Positions 1-7,413 of a stretch of 64,000 nucleotides of DNA are shown in pieces. The stretch is from assembly GCA_019420505.1 (NCBI GenBank), contig JAHZHC010000005.1, positions 1 through 64,000 on the forward strand, written 5' to 3'. Under the pieces are notes generated by a model, which was not told the DNA's origin, searched no databases, and worked only from the letters and a program-made list of their open reading frames with translations. The DNA is from Ruminococcus sp. (GTDB lineage: Bacteria > Bacillota > Clostridia > Oscillospirales > Ruminococcaceae). The first letter of the stretch is position 1; each line of letters begins with the position of its first letter. The translations under genes and the position numbers were made by a program.

Positions 1-65
1 GAGTATTTCTGTTAATGGTATTTCGGCGGTGGTGGAGTGATAAAATGCTTAAAAAAGTCAATAAT

Positions 66-1130
66 TTATAAAGTGATTTTTGAAATTTCTTTATCTTCTT
101 CTGAAATAGTTACTAAACTTTTTAGATTACCAAATAAATTTTTATTAAACGAAAAATGAACTCTATTCTTTAATTCATTATCCGATTCTAACCAAACAGA
201 ATTAAATAACTTTTCAAATATAGATGATTTGTGTTGAGCAATGGATGAAATAAGACAGTTATTCATCTCAGGCTCGTGTATGTATAATATAAGTTGATTA
301 AGCTTACCTTTTGTTAACCAGTTTTTAATATGATCCCACCATGTTCTATCGGTTTCACCAAAAGACATTCCAAAGATACAAATGATCTGGCTATCATCAA
401 TTAATTTTTTTGATATTATATTTGATAAAGTTCCGATTTCTTCAATAGCATTGGATTTTATGAAATAATTATTAAATATATTATTTGATGAGTATAAGAT
501 ATTTAAAATTTGTTCTTTATTATCAACGCCAAAAACCATTCCATCATTTATTTTACCGTGAATATGTATTGGTGAATAAATGCGATCGGCAACTGAAGTT
601 CCATTGATATTTTTATGGTGTAATGTCTGCTCAGGGGTATAGATAAGATTAATGAATTTATCCAAGGTATCAGTATAATTAAAATTAATAAAATTAAAAT
701 TAAAATTGTCATATCCATAATTTTGTTGAATCATTTTTTCAATTGTTGATACGCTTTGTTGAGGCAAATATTTAGAAGTATAAAATGAATTAAAAATGTT
801 ATTCATTGTACAAAAAATACGTTCTGATTCCTTTGGAATTTGTATTTTATTCTGTTCTATTTCTAAATATTTTGAAAGTTCTATAACAAAATCATTATAA
901 CATTTTTCAAAAACATCAATGCTGCTAAGGGAAAACTTGTTAGTAAGTTCTCCAAAAGCAAGTTCGGAATCAGACCATAGTTTACGATCTTTTGAAATTT
1001 TATTCTTAAAATCTATAATATCTTTATCCTTATTTTTTATACTCAAATAATGATTAAAAAAATCTGTATAACTTGTTTTTAATCCTAAGTTCAGATCAAA
1101 TCCATTTCCAATCAGAAAAGTAATATTCAT
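66..1130 (-). CDS. abiH: AbiH-family abortive infection protein
   Basis: A 354-aa protein of the AbiH family, linked to abortive infection (phage defence by suicide or dormancy of the infected cell). The N-terminus reads MNITFLIGNGFDLNLGLKTS, the glycine-rich nucleotide-binding-like start typical of the family, followed by an aromatic/Asn-rich body (FNFNFINFNYTDTLD near residue 150) and a late ICIFGMSFGETDRTWW segment near 255 that is also characteristic. I chose the ATG at 1130 because GAGGTGG lies just upstream; a start three residues earlier would overlap that site. The gene has its own consensus promoter (1161-1188) and is divergent from the phage early genes, as expected for prophage cargo. 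Family call is from motif recognition; activity is inferred. Confidence 0.8.
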   Translation of the reverse strand: MNITFLIGNGFDLNLGLKTSYTDFFNHYLSIKNKDKDIIDFKNKISKDRKLWSDSELAFGELTNKFSLSSIDVFEKCYNDFVIELSKYLEIEQNKIQIPKESERIFCTMNNIFNSFYTSKYLPQQSVSTIEKMIQQNYGYDNFNFNFINFNYTDTLDKFINLIYTPEQTLHHKNINGTSVADRIYSPIHIHGKINDGMVFGVDNKEQILNILYSSNNIFNNYFIKSNAIEEIGTLSNIISKKLIDDSQIICIFGMSFGETDRTWWDHIKNWLTKGKLNQLILYIHEPEMNNCLISSIAQHKSSIFEKLFNSVWLESDNELKNRVHFSFNKNLFGNLKSLVTISEEDKEISKITL

Positions 1131-1160
1131 AAACGCCACCTCTAAAAAAATATATACTTA

Positions 1161-1188
1161 ATTATATCACATCTCTATTTTTTGTCAA
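1161..1188 (-). promoter_or_regulatory. SigA-type promoter of abiH
   Basis: On the minus strand TTGACA (1188-1183) and TATAAT (1166-1161) are separated by 16 bp, a near-perfect vegetative promoter about 30 bp upstream of the abiH start. It lets abiH be expressed independently of phage transcription. Confidence 0.75.
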
Positions 1189-1214
1189 ATTATAAATTAA
1201 CAGGAGGAATTTTA

Positions 1215-1427
1215 ATGAAATATAATACAGAGCAAATAATAACGATACTTAGACATTGTGGAAATCAAGGTAATGCTTGTCCTTGTGTGGATTGCATTTT
1301 AAAAGATAAAGCGCATGGCAGCGAATGTACGGATATGTACAATGTTGCGGCAGATGAAATTGAAAAACTAAAATCCCAGCTTGCTGAGTGCAAACGGAGG
1401 TTGGAATCGGAGGTAGAAAATAAATGA
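1215..1427 (+). CDS. small cysteine-rich phage protein
   Basis: A 70-aa protein of unknown function. It has an N-terminal cysteine cluster (CGNQGNACPCVDCILKD, then a further Cys near residue 37) that could bind zinc, and a C-terminal charged helix (ADEIEKLKSQLAECKRRLE) likely to form a coiled coil. A consensus AGGAGG (1202-1207) sits 7 bp before the ATG at 1215, which decides this start over an upstream TTG. Its stop overlaps the next start as ATGA, so it belongs to an early-gene operon. Confidence 0.65.
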   Translation: MKYNTEQIITILRHCGNQGNACPCVDCILKDKAHGSECTDMYNVAADEIEKLKSQLAECKRRLESEVENK

Positions 1428-1555
1428 GAGAAATTTTGTTTAGAGGGAAACGGTCAGATAATGGGGAATGGACGGTGATAGCAATGGAAATTAAAAATCC
1501 AATACTTAAGCTGCTCAGGGAACTTTTATATCAGCAGCGCATGAAGTATTTTTAA
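1424..1555 (+). pseudogene. truncated YopX-like phage protein
   Basis: A 43-codon ORF beginning MREILFRGKRSDNGEW, which matches the highly recognisable N-terminus of YopX-family phage proteins (normally about 120-150 aa). The rest of the family's beta-rich domain is missing: after residue 20 the sequence becomes unrelated (a Leu-rich stretch) and stops. The most economical reading is a deletion that fused the YopX start to other sequence. The start overlaps the upstream stop (ATGA), so it may still be translated. Confidence 0.6.
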
Positions 1556-1583
1556 CAGGAATACTTCTGTCGGAGGCGATCGC

Positions 1584-1757
1584 ATGGAAATCATTTTATT
1601 AAATGGGGAAACCGTTGAAATTAAAACCAAAGAAGAATTATTCAAGCACTTTGATAACTGCCGTTATCCTGCTTCCGACGCTGTTAATGCACGGGGTGAG
1701 GGGATAATCAATAAAGAGGAGTTTCGTAAAGTATTTTTAAAAAACCTTAAAATATAA
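1584..1757 (+). CDS. small phage protein, unknown function
   Basis: A 57-aa ORF with a good ribosome-binding site (CGGAGG, 1571-1576) 7 bp before its ATG. The protein starts MEIILLNGETVEIKTKEEL and has two short beta-like segments followed by a helix; I recognise no family. It sits between the YopX remnant and the next small gene in the same direction, so it is probably part of the same early transcript. Confidence 0.5.
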   Translation: MEIILLNGETVEIKTKEELFKHFDNCRYPASDAVNARGEGIINKEEFRKVFLKNLKI

Positions 1758-1787
1758 ACTATTTTTTTATAGGGGTGTGATTGTACC

Positions 1788-2012
1788 GTGGACGTTCAAA
1801 CTCAAATACAAATTTTAAAAAACAGTGCAGCAAAATCATATATGGCTGACATGAAAGCGATTTTTGAAATAGAAAAAGCTTTTAATAATAATTGTGTAAC
1901 ATCTGGTATGGAAGTTTCACTTAATAATTTAACAAGTGTAAATGTAGAATTTATGGAAAACCTAGCACAACTATTACAAAGCGAGGAGTTTAATAATATA
2001 TGTCTGAAATGA
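1788..2012 (+). CDS. small phage protein upstream of primase
   Basis: A 74-aa, mostly helical protein of unknown function starting at GTG, preceded by GGGGTG (1772-1777). It overlaps the primase gene start by 13 bp, which implies translational coupling. No motif was recognised. Its position directly before a primase/helicase suggests a role in phage replication, but this is inference from location only. Confidence 0.55.
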   Translation: MDVQTQIQILKNSAAKSYMADMKAIFEIEKAFNNNCVTSGMEVSLNNLTSVNVEFMENLAQLLQSEEFNNICLK

Positions 2013-4453
2013 TAAATACAATAAAATCACGTATTAATTGTGTAGAATATGCAAGTCGTTATGGACTTCCGATTCGCAAATCTGGTGATCGTTGTCGTTC
2101 TCCTTTACGTTCGGACAGTAATAATAAAACCTCATTTGTAATTTACAACGACTTTTATTACGATTTCGGGACAGATTCAGGCGGAGATGTAATAGATCTT
2201 GCCGCACATCTTAATCATAATGATAACAGAGGCTCAGCACTTCGAGAACTTGCAGAACTTACAGGAACAAATATAGAAAATTATGAAGATTGGCAGCGCA
2301 AAACTCAAAATAGATGTAACTTAATTCAAAAATGGCATGATTCTTTACGTTTGCAGGATTATGATTATTTACATAATCGCAGAATTTCGGATGAAACTAT
2401 TAAACGCTTAAAGATCGGTTATACCGGTAATGGAATTAACGTAACAAAATCAGATGGAACACAGCTTCATCATTATGCTTCTGAACGAATAGTTATCCCT
2501 TATTGGAAAAACGGTTACATTGCTTCATGGAATGCAAGAGCAACAAAGCCGGATCAAGAGCCTAAATACTTAAAACCAGTTAATAAAGAACATTCTGATC
2601 GCTCTGCTATTTTCGGCTTACATACGCTTAACCGTAAGTCGGATTTTATTGTAATTTGCGAGGGCGCATTTGATGCATTATCATTCGAACAAGAAAACTA
2701 TCCTGTATTAGCGACTATGGGTGGTAGTTTTAGCAAATCATCAGGACAGTTAAAAATTGTTCGTGATATTTGTCGGCAATATGAATATGCACTTCTGACA
2801 TTTGACAATGATTCCGCTGGGAATTCTTTCACTATGTCGCTTGCAAAATTTCTGTTTAGTAATAAAATTAATTTTAAAATTGCTAAAATTCCGACACGTT
2901 TTAAGGATGTTTCTGAGTATTATTCAGCCGGTAACGATTTAACACAATTAATTTCTAATGCTCAAAACGGATTACATGAAATGTGTAAACACATAACAGA
3001 CCGCAACGAATTTAAGCAATTTGCTCATACGTCTGCAAGATTTGTTCCGAAACCTGAATTAGCCGAATTATTTTCAGTGGCGCAACAACAGGGAAATTTT
3101 CCGTCAGAATGGTTTACAGAACTCCGTAAGGATTGTTTTAAATCTCCCTCAGAGGATATTATAGCTAAGGCAATTCTTAAATCTCATAGTATAAAATACG
3201 TTGACAATATTGGTTTTTATGAATATTCTCAAGGATATTGGCAGTTGCGTTCCGAAACGGAAATATCGACCTATATTTCTGATGAATTAGGTTTTTATAG
3301 GACAGGTTCTAAAATAAAATCAATTTTACAGCTTCTTAAATCCGATACAATAACACGTGAGCAATTTAACCGCAAACCAATATTTAATTTTATTAATGGT
3401 ACTCTTAATCTCGATACACTTGAATTTCGTGCACATGATCCATCTGACTATTCTACTATGCAAGTAAACTACCCTTACAAACCCGAAGTCAGACCGTCAG
3501 ATAAATTTAATCAATTTATATCCGATATTACTGATGGCGATATTAAACGTCAATCCTTGTTGCAGGAAATCGCAGGATATGTGCTGTTTACTGATTGTTC
3601 GCTTCAAACTTGTGCTTTTTTACTTGGGGATGGCGCAAACGGTAAATCTGTTTTTATTGATGTTATATCATCATTATTTGATCCTAATTCCATATCAACT
3701 ATTGAGATGTCGGGACTTATAAACGACTTTCAGCGAGTGCAATTAAATCATTCCATACTCAATGTATCAGAGGAAACATCAACCGATGTTAAAGGGGCAG
3801 AAACCATTTTCAAACAGGTTGTTGCAGGAGGTCAGATATCTGCATGTTTTAAACATCAGGATTACATTACATTCAGGCCAAGAACTAAATTTATCTTTGC
3901 TTGCAACGAAATTCCACATATCAAGGATCTAACTTATGGCATGGAACGCCGAATGTGTTTTGTTAAATTCGTTAATAAATTTACTGATTATCCCGACGCT
4001 AATAATCCTCACGAACTTAAGGCAGACAAGAGATTAACGGCAACTTTATTAACTGAGCGATCGGCTATATTCAACTGGGCTTTAGACGGCTATAAAGCAC
4101 TGAAACAATACAAATCCTTTACCGAAACAGACGATTCAGATGAATTGAAACAATCATTTCGTGAAACAATTAATCCGATCACTGTATTTATGTCGGAAAA
4201 TCCTATTGACGATATGTTAAACTCATCCGAGCGTGTTTCAAATAAAAAATTGTATGAAACTTATGTTGATTGGTGCGGCGAAGCCGGTCATAATCCTAAA
4301 TCCCGAACTGGTTTTATCAGGGAATGTAAACGACTATTACCCGAAACAGAATACAGGGAATATCATCTCAGAACTGGTGAACGTGGTTTTGAAAAAGTTA
4401 AATCAGCTAATATTTATGATATAGGTAATGTGGCACACACTGAATTGCTATAA
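2000..4453 (+). CDS. phage DNA primase/SF3 helicase (D5/P4 type)
   Basis: An 817-aa replication protein. The N-terminal region resembles the zinc-binding/prim-pol segment of phage primases (GDRCRSPLRSDSNNKTSF, GGDVIDLAAHL). A TOPRIM domain follows, with ICEGAFDAL near residue 218 and TFDNDSAGNS near 268. The C-terminal half is a D5_N plus superfamily 3 helicase: Walker A GDGANGKS near 543, an acidic NVSEET near 587, sensor FACNEIP near 632 and an arginine-finger candidate GMERRM near 646. The end carries a small winged-helix-like region (NKKLYETYVDWC). It would prime and unwind phage DNA at the origin. Domains are seen directly; the role follows from the D5/P4 family. Confidence 0.9.
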   Translation: MSEMINTIKSRINCVEYASRYGLPIRKSGDRCRSPLRSDSNNKTSFVIYNDFYYDFGTDSGGDVIDLAAHLNHNDNRGSALRELAELTGTNIENYEDWQRKTQNRCNLIQKWHDSLRLQDYDYLHNRRISDETIKRLKIGYTGNGINVTKSDGTQLHHYASERIVIPYWKNGYIASWNARATKPDQEPKYLKPVNKEHSDRSAIFGLHTLNRKSDFIVICEGAFDALSFEQENYPVLATMGGSFSKSSGQLKIVRDICRQYEYALLTFDNDSAGNSFTMSLAKFLFSNKINFKIAKIPTRFKDVSEYYSAGNDLTQLISNAQNGLHEMCKHITDRNEFKQFAHTSARFVPKPELAELFSVAQQQGNFPSEWFTELRKDCFKSPSEDIIAKAILKSHSIKYVDNIGFYEYSQGYWQLRSETEISTYISDELGFYRTGSKIKSILQLLKSDTITREQFNRKPIFNFINGTLNLDTLEFRAHDPSDYSTMQVNYPYKPEVRPSDKFNQFISDITDGDIKRQSLLQEIAGYVLFTDCSLQTCAFLLGDGANGKSVFIDVISSLFDPNSISTIEMSGLINDFQRVQLNHSILNVSEETSTDVKGAETIFKQVVAGGQISACFKHQDYITFRPRTKFIFACNEIPHIKDLTYGMERRMCFVKFVNKFTDYPDANNPHELKADKRLTATLLTERSAIFNWALDGYKALKQYKSFTETDDSDELKQSFRETINPITVFMSENPIDDMLNSSERVSNKKLYETYVDWCGEAGHNPKSRTGFIRECKRLLPETEYREYHLRTGERGFEKVKSANIYDIGNVAHTELL

Positions 4454-4694
4454 GGTTTTCAACAATTATAATTTTAATAATCAGTATTTAAAATATTAAA
4501 AAAAAATAAACGTGCCAGGTTGGTGCCACATGTAAAATTCAATGTGGCACGCTCAAACCATTTTGTTTACGCATTTTTCACCCTACGTGCCACTGTGCCA
4601 CTTTCTTTTATAAAATATAATGTAATAAATAAAAATAAAAGAAAAGAAGAAATAAATAAAAATAATATTTGAGTTTCAACGTGGCACGTGGCAC
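4430..4694 (+). repeat. cluster of GTGGCAC heptamers
   Basis: Seven perfect copies of GTGGCAC or its complement GTGCCAC lie within 265 bp: forward at 4430, 4544, 4681 and 4688; reverse at 4523, 4587 and 4595, plus one imperfect copy at 4512. The pair 4523-4531/4542-4550 forms a 9-bp inverted repeat, and 4587-4601 and 4681-4694 are tandem pairs. They end 31 bp before the small terminase gene. Such clusters typically bind a protein; candidates are a packaging initiation site for TerS or a replication origin for the adjacent primase. Confidence 0.8.
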
Positions 4695-4725
4695 ATGTTA
4701 TATTTTTATAGGAGGTATATTTTTT

Positions 4726-5268
4726 ATGGCAAATGAACTCTCTAGAGGCCGAGGAGGTAAAAATAATTTTCCTACCTCCAAGCCCGAAGCAAAAGACGAT
4801 CAAACACGGAAACTTTATATGGCTATTCAAAAAAATTGTTTAGAATTTTATAATGCAGGAAAAGTTAAAGTTAAATCTGACGAAGAGCTTATCAAACGGC
4901 TTGATTACTTTTTTATGCACTGCGCTGAAACAGGTCAAATTCCAACAGTAGAAAAAATGTGTCTTTGTCTTGGATACGTGAGAAATACTATTTTCGATTG
5001 GGAAACTGGGAAACAGCATGGATTTAGCCCAGAAACTAAGGACATTATTAAAAATGCTAAACAATTAATTGCAAGTTTTGATTCGGAATTATTACTTTCC
5101 GGCAAACTCAATCCAGTGGCTTACATATTCCGTGCCAAGAACTATTACGGCATGAAAGATCAGCAAGAACATGTGGTAGCAGCAGTCGATCCATTGGGCG
5201 AAACTGTTTCGGAAGATGAAATCAAAAAGAGAATAGAAGCTGATACAAAAAATATTATTGATGTTTGA
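4726..5268 (+). CDS. terS: terminase small subunit
   Basis: A 180-aa DNA-binding subunit of the packaging terminase. Visible features are a charged N-terminus (SRGRGGKNN), a helix-turn-helix-like centre (TVEKMCLCLGYVRNTIFDWETG, residues ~80-100) and the C-terminal LNPVAYIFRAKNYYGMKDQQ motif common in small terminases of Firmicutes phages. The start at 4726 is chosen for AGGAGG at 4710-4715. The heptamer cluster immediately upstream fits a packaging recognition site. Unusually the large subunit does not follow directly: a 2.1 kb insertion separates them. Confidence 0.8.
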   Translation: MANELSRGRGGKNNFPTSKPEAKDDQTRKLYMAIQKNCLEFYNAGKVKVKSDEELIKRLDYFFMHCAETGQIPTVEKMCLCLGYVRNTIFDWETGKQHGFSPETKDIIKNAKQLIASFDSELLLSGKLNPVAYIFRAKNYYGMKDQQEHVVAAVDPLGETVSEDEIKKRIEADTKNIIDV

Positions 5269-5270
5269 GA

Positions 5271-5408
5271 ATGACGAGCGACAATTACAGTAAGCAAGCG
5301 ACTATTACACGACTTTCGTATGAATTTCATAAACCGTTCCGAAATTTATTCAGGACGCTTCAAAATTTAAACGTAAAATCGGCAAAAATTTGTGATTTTC
5401 AAACCTGA
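5271..5408 (+). CDS. 45-codon ORF after terS, possibly a truncated gene
   Basis: An ORF starting 2 bp after the terS stop, beginning MTSDNYSKQATITRLSYEFH and containing an aromatic/basic KPFRNLFRT segment. The composition looks protein-like, yet it ends after 45 codons and no known family is recognised. It may be the 5' remnant of a gene interrupted by the insertion that separates terS from the large terminase, or a genuine small protein. No strong ribosome-binding site is visible. Confidence 0.35.
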   Translation: MTSDNYSKQATITRLSYEFHKPFRNLFRTLQNLNVKSAKICDFQT

Positions 5409-5631
5409 TATGCAATTTTATGGAAATTGATGAAAATTGAATGTCTTTTGCCTCCTTGGCCAAACTTACTTTTGTTAATAACATAAAATTGATTTTAAGG
5501 CTACTATCGAGCTGTCTAATCAATTTTAAATGATGTAGTAGTATCACTTGTCTACGAGGATATAAAATGCGTCTTAGAACGCAGTACAGAGTGTTTTTGT
5601 TATAATTGATCTGTTTGGTAACTAAATATAT

Positions 5632-5659
5632 AAAAAAGCAGCGTTTTAACGCTGCTTTA
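5632..5659. terminator. bidirectional hairpin terminator
   Basis: AAAGCAGCGTT pairs with AACGCTGCTTT (5635-5645 with 5648-5658). A run of A on the left gives U-tract termination for the minus-strand micropeptide gene that ends at 5663; the right side also has Ts. A shared terminator is typical of convergent toxin/antisense RNA pairs. Confidence 0.6.
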
Positions 5660-5662
5660 ATA

Positions 5663-5734
5663 TTATTTTGATTTTTTTGCTGCTTTAATTATTACTAAAA
5701 TCGGTAAAATTAAAATTGCAATTAATTCTAACAT
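5663..5734 (-). CDS. 23-aa hydrophobic micropeptide, type I toxin-like
   Basis: A very short ORF encoding MLELIAILILPILVIIKAA followed by KKSK: a single hydrophobic helix with a lysine-rich tail. It has every expression signal in tight order: promoter TTGACG-17-TATACT (5786-5758), GGAGGG (5748-5743) 8 bp before the ATG, and a hairpin terminator starting 3 bp after the stop. Size, helix, Pro-Ile-x-Val core and charged tail resemble Fst/TxpA-type membrane toxins. The signals are seen directly; toxicity is inferred, and no antisense RNA was clearly identified. Confidence 0.6.
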   Translation of the reverse strand: MLELIAILILPILVIIKAAKKSK

Positions 5735-5757
5735 ATTTTTTACCCTCCAGTATTGCA

Positions 5758-5786
5758 AGTATATCACAGTACTAAATGATCGTCAA
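5758..5786 (-). promoter_or_regulatory. promoter of the micropeptide gene
   Basis: Minus-strand TTGACG (5786-5781) and TATACT (5763-5758) with a 17-bp spacer. The predicted transcript start falls only a few bases before the ribosome-binding site, so the leader is very short. Confidence 0.65.
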
Positions 5787-5813
5787 TTTGGATTTTTGAT
5801 ATTGTTAATAAGG

Positions 5814-6095
5814 CTAGTTCTTAAGGTACTCATCGCATAGTTTTTCGGCTGTTTCTTTTACAGTTTTCATATTGACTGATTCTTCATAAGCACATGTTAT
5901 TATTTCGCCTAAATTTATGATTGCCGGATCATGATATTTTTTCCACTCGTTGTGACCTAAAGAGTAAAATGTATCTGTCCAAACCTCTCCGGTAGAGCGG
6001 TCTAACATTAAATATCCATAAGAGTTAGAGTAATAACCGTCCGCATTTGCTCTGTTAAATGTTCCTACTGCTTTTTTTATACCTGTTATTTTCAT
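5814..6095 (-). CDS. hypothetical protein of the terminase-interrupting insert
   Basis: A 93-aa soluble protein starting MKITGIKKAVGTFNRANADG. It has a tyrosine-rich beta-like segment (DGYYSNSYGYLMLDRSTGEVW) and a C-terminal helix (MKTVKETAEKLCDEYLKN). AAGGGAG lies 8-9 bp before the ATG. I recognise no function. It runs against the phage late genes and belongs to the inserted segment between small and large terminase genes. Confidence 0.6.
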   Translation of the reverse strand: MKITGIKKAVGTFNRANADGYYSNSYGYLMLDRSTGEVWTDTFYSLGHNEWKKYHDPAIINLGEIITCAYEESVNMKTVKETAEKLCDEYLKN

Positions 6096-6121
6096 GACAT
6101 TAACTCCCTTTCAGTATATAC

Positions 6122-6150
6122 TTGACATTCCGTTGTTTTTATGATATATT
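6122..6150 (+). promoter_or_regulatory. plus-strand consensus promoter
   Basis: TTGACA (6122-6127), 17-bp spacer, TATATT (6145-6150). It fires into a short region that ends in a hairpin at 6197-6227. An inverted repeat CAAGGGAGA/TCTCCCTTG (6151-6159 and 6171-6179) begins directly at the -10 box and could be an operator. Confidence 0.6.
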
Positions 6151-6156
6151 CAAGGG

Positions 6157-6237
6157 AGATTAACGGAGGGTCTCCCTTGTGTTAATTGGTGATTGTAATC
6201 GGTGGTGCTTTGGTCGGCTCACCGATTATTTTTATTT
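6157..6237 (+). ncRNA. candidate ~80-nt small RNA
   Basis: From the predicted start near 6157, transcription would run through a small hairpin (GGAG/CTCC) and reach a terminator-like stem AATCGGT/ACCGATT (6197-6203 with 6221-6227) followed by ATTTTTATTT. Its 3' end overlaps by a few bases the stop of the minus-strand coiled-coil gene. A GGAGGG followed by GTG at 6179 could instead start a peptide, so the product may be coding. This is a structural prediction only. Confidence 0.35.
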
Positions 6238-6351
6238 GTCGGCTTTTAGCTTTTTAAGTTCGGCTTTGAGCTGCTCATTTTCTCTCATGAGTTTTTCATT
6301 TTCCCTGATGAGTTCTTCAAAGCGCTTAAGCTCCATTGCTGTCATTGACAT
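6232..6351 (-). CDS. 39-aa coiled-coil peptide
   Basis: A short ORF encoding a highly charged helix (LIRENEKLMRENEQLKAEL), an uninterrupted leucine-zipper-like coiled coil that probably dimerises. It has a perfect promoter (6435-6407) and a purine-rich AAGGAAG ribosome-binding site. Function unknown; small coiled-coil proteins of this kind occur in mobile elements and could partner a regulator or recombinase. Codon frame and coiled-coil periodicity make this strand preferable to the antisense ORF at 6179-6385. Confidence 0.6.
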   Translation of the reverse strand: MSMTAMELKRFEELIRENEKLMRENEQLKAELKKLKADK

Positions 6352-6406
6352 ACCCTCACTTCCTTTCGTTTTCCCTCCGTTGTAATTCCTTTTTGATTAC
6401 ATTTAT

Positions 6407-6435
6407 ATTATACATTGTTTGTTTTAAGTTGTCAA
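6407..6435 (-). promoter_or_regulatory. consensus promoter of the coiled-coil gene
   Basis: Minus-strand TTGACA (6435-6430), 17-bp spacer and TATAAT (6412-6407), a fully consensus vegetative promoter. Confidence 0.75.
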
Positions 6436-6501
6436 TACAAAACAAACAATTTTATTTATATTTGTAGTTTTAAACAAATAAAATATAACACTTTTGTGCA
6501 A

Positions 6502-6538
6502 TTTGTATAGAGTATGCCCTATACAAACAATGCATACT
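6502..6538. repeat. interlaced inverted repeats upstream of recombinase
   Basis: TTTGTATAG (6502-6510) is repeated inverted as CTATACAAA (6519-6527), and AGTATGC (6511-6517) as GCATACT (6532-6538). The dyads interlock in a 37-bp AT-rich stretch about 190 bp before the serine recombinase gene, a plausible recombinase binding or crossover site or an operator. The wider non-coding stretch 6352-6728 otherwise holds only the two promoters and AT-rich sequence. Confidence 0.45.
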
Positions 6539-6663
6539 ATTATATTAAAAAGCAATAAATATTATTTTGATTTTTCCCTACCCCCAGGGGTGTTATAGAT
6601 CATGCCCCACCCCATTATCTAAGCACCTAAACTACAAAAAATTATAAAAAGGCCAAAAAGATG

Positions 6664-6692
6664 TTGACAAATATATTTATTTGTGGTACACT
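6664..6692 (+). promoter_or_regulatory. promoter of the serine recombinase
   Basis: TTGACA (6664-6669), 17 bp, TACACT (6687-6692), followed by AAGGAG (6713-6718) and the recombinase start at 6729. Confidence 0.7.
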
Positions 6693-6728
6693 TTAATTAA
6701 ACAAATTGTTCTAAGGAGATTCAAAAAA

Positions 6729-7316
6729 ATGAAAATAGGATATATTAGAGTTAGTACAGAAGAACAAAACACTATAAGGCAAGAAACCATTATGAATAAT
6801 TTAGGCGTTGAAAAACTTTTTGTTGAAAAAGTTAGTGGAAAAAGTACAGAGAACAGACCTCAGCTTAAAGAAATGATGAACTTTATTCGTGAGGGAGATA
6901 TAGTTGTGGTCGAGAGTATTTCAAGATTTGCAAGGAGTACATCTGACTTGCTTAAACTTGTAGAACAGCTTAGAGAGAAAAAGGTGGATTTTTTTTCTCA
7001 AAAAGAAACGATAGATACAACGACACCTCAAGGAATGTTTATGCTTACTGTGTTCGGGGCAATGGCACAGCTTGAAAGAGAAACAATTTTGCAAAGACAA
7101 AGAGAGGGAATAGAGGCTGCTAGAGCTGCAGGAAAATATAAAGGGAAAAAGCCTATAGAAATTGATACAAATAAATTTGATGAAATCTATAAAAAAGTTA
7201 TTAATAAAGAATGCACTAATAACTATGCAATGACACAGCTAGGACTGAAACGAAATACTTATTATAAAGCAGTTGCAGACTATAAGAGAAGAAATAAAAT
7301 TGGTAGTAAAATATGA
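6729..7316 (+). CDS. serine recombinase (resolvase/invertase)
   Basis: A 195-aa small serine recombinase. The catalytic domain begins MKIGYIRVSTEEQN with the nucleophile Ser9; arginines of the active site occur in ESISRFARS near 63-70, and the long dimer helix includes MAQLERETILQRQREG near 115-130. A C-terminal helix-turn-helix (NNYAMTQLGLKRNTYYKA) would bind DNA. Length matches resolvases and invertases, not large phage integrases, so it is more likely a resolvase/inversion enzyme or mover of the local insert than the prophage integrase. The ATG at 6729 follows AAGGAG; it has its own promoter and is terminated at 7380-7413. Confidence 0.9.
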   Translation: MKIGYIRVSTEEQNTIRQETIMNNLGVEKLFVEKVSGKSTENRPQLKEMMNFIREGDIVVVESISRFARSTSDLLKLVEQLREKKVDFFSQKETIDTTTPQGMFMLTVFGAMAQLERETILQRQREGIEAARAAGKYKGKKPIEIDTNKFDEIYKKVINKECTNNYAMTQLGLKRNTYYKAVADYKRRNKIGSKI

Positions 7317-7379
7317 GCCAAACAAACATGCACAAAGCATCTTAAGCAGAATTAAATTATAAAATAATTTAGAGCCTTT

Positions 7380-7413
7380 GAGCCAGCTATTTCATAAATA
7401 ACTGGCTCTTTTT
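7380..7413 (+). terminator. rho-independent terminator before terL
   Basis: GAGCCAG (7380-7386) pairs with CTGGCTC (7402-7408), with an inner TATTT/AAATA stem, followed by a T-rich tail. The 17-bp string TTAGAGCCTTTGAGCCA (7369-7385) that forms its left arm recurs at 9537-9553 before the portal gene. Confidence 0.75.

Noticed and set aside
1..71. Possible 3' ends of upstream genes in two plus-strand frames
   Set aside because: Only 12-22 codons are visible in each frame; neither can be chosen without sequence upstream of the window.
6179..6385. 68-codon plus-strand ORF with GGAGGG upstream
   Set aside because: Its body is the complement of a coiled-coil gene with a perfect promoter on the other strand; serine/phenylalanine-rich composition is that of an antisense shadow.
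6729..7316. Serine recombinase as the prophage integrase
   Set aside because: Length and domain layout are those of a small resolvase/invertase, it lies in mid-genome, and a tmRNA-type attachment site normally goes with a tyrosine integrase.
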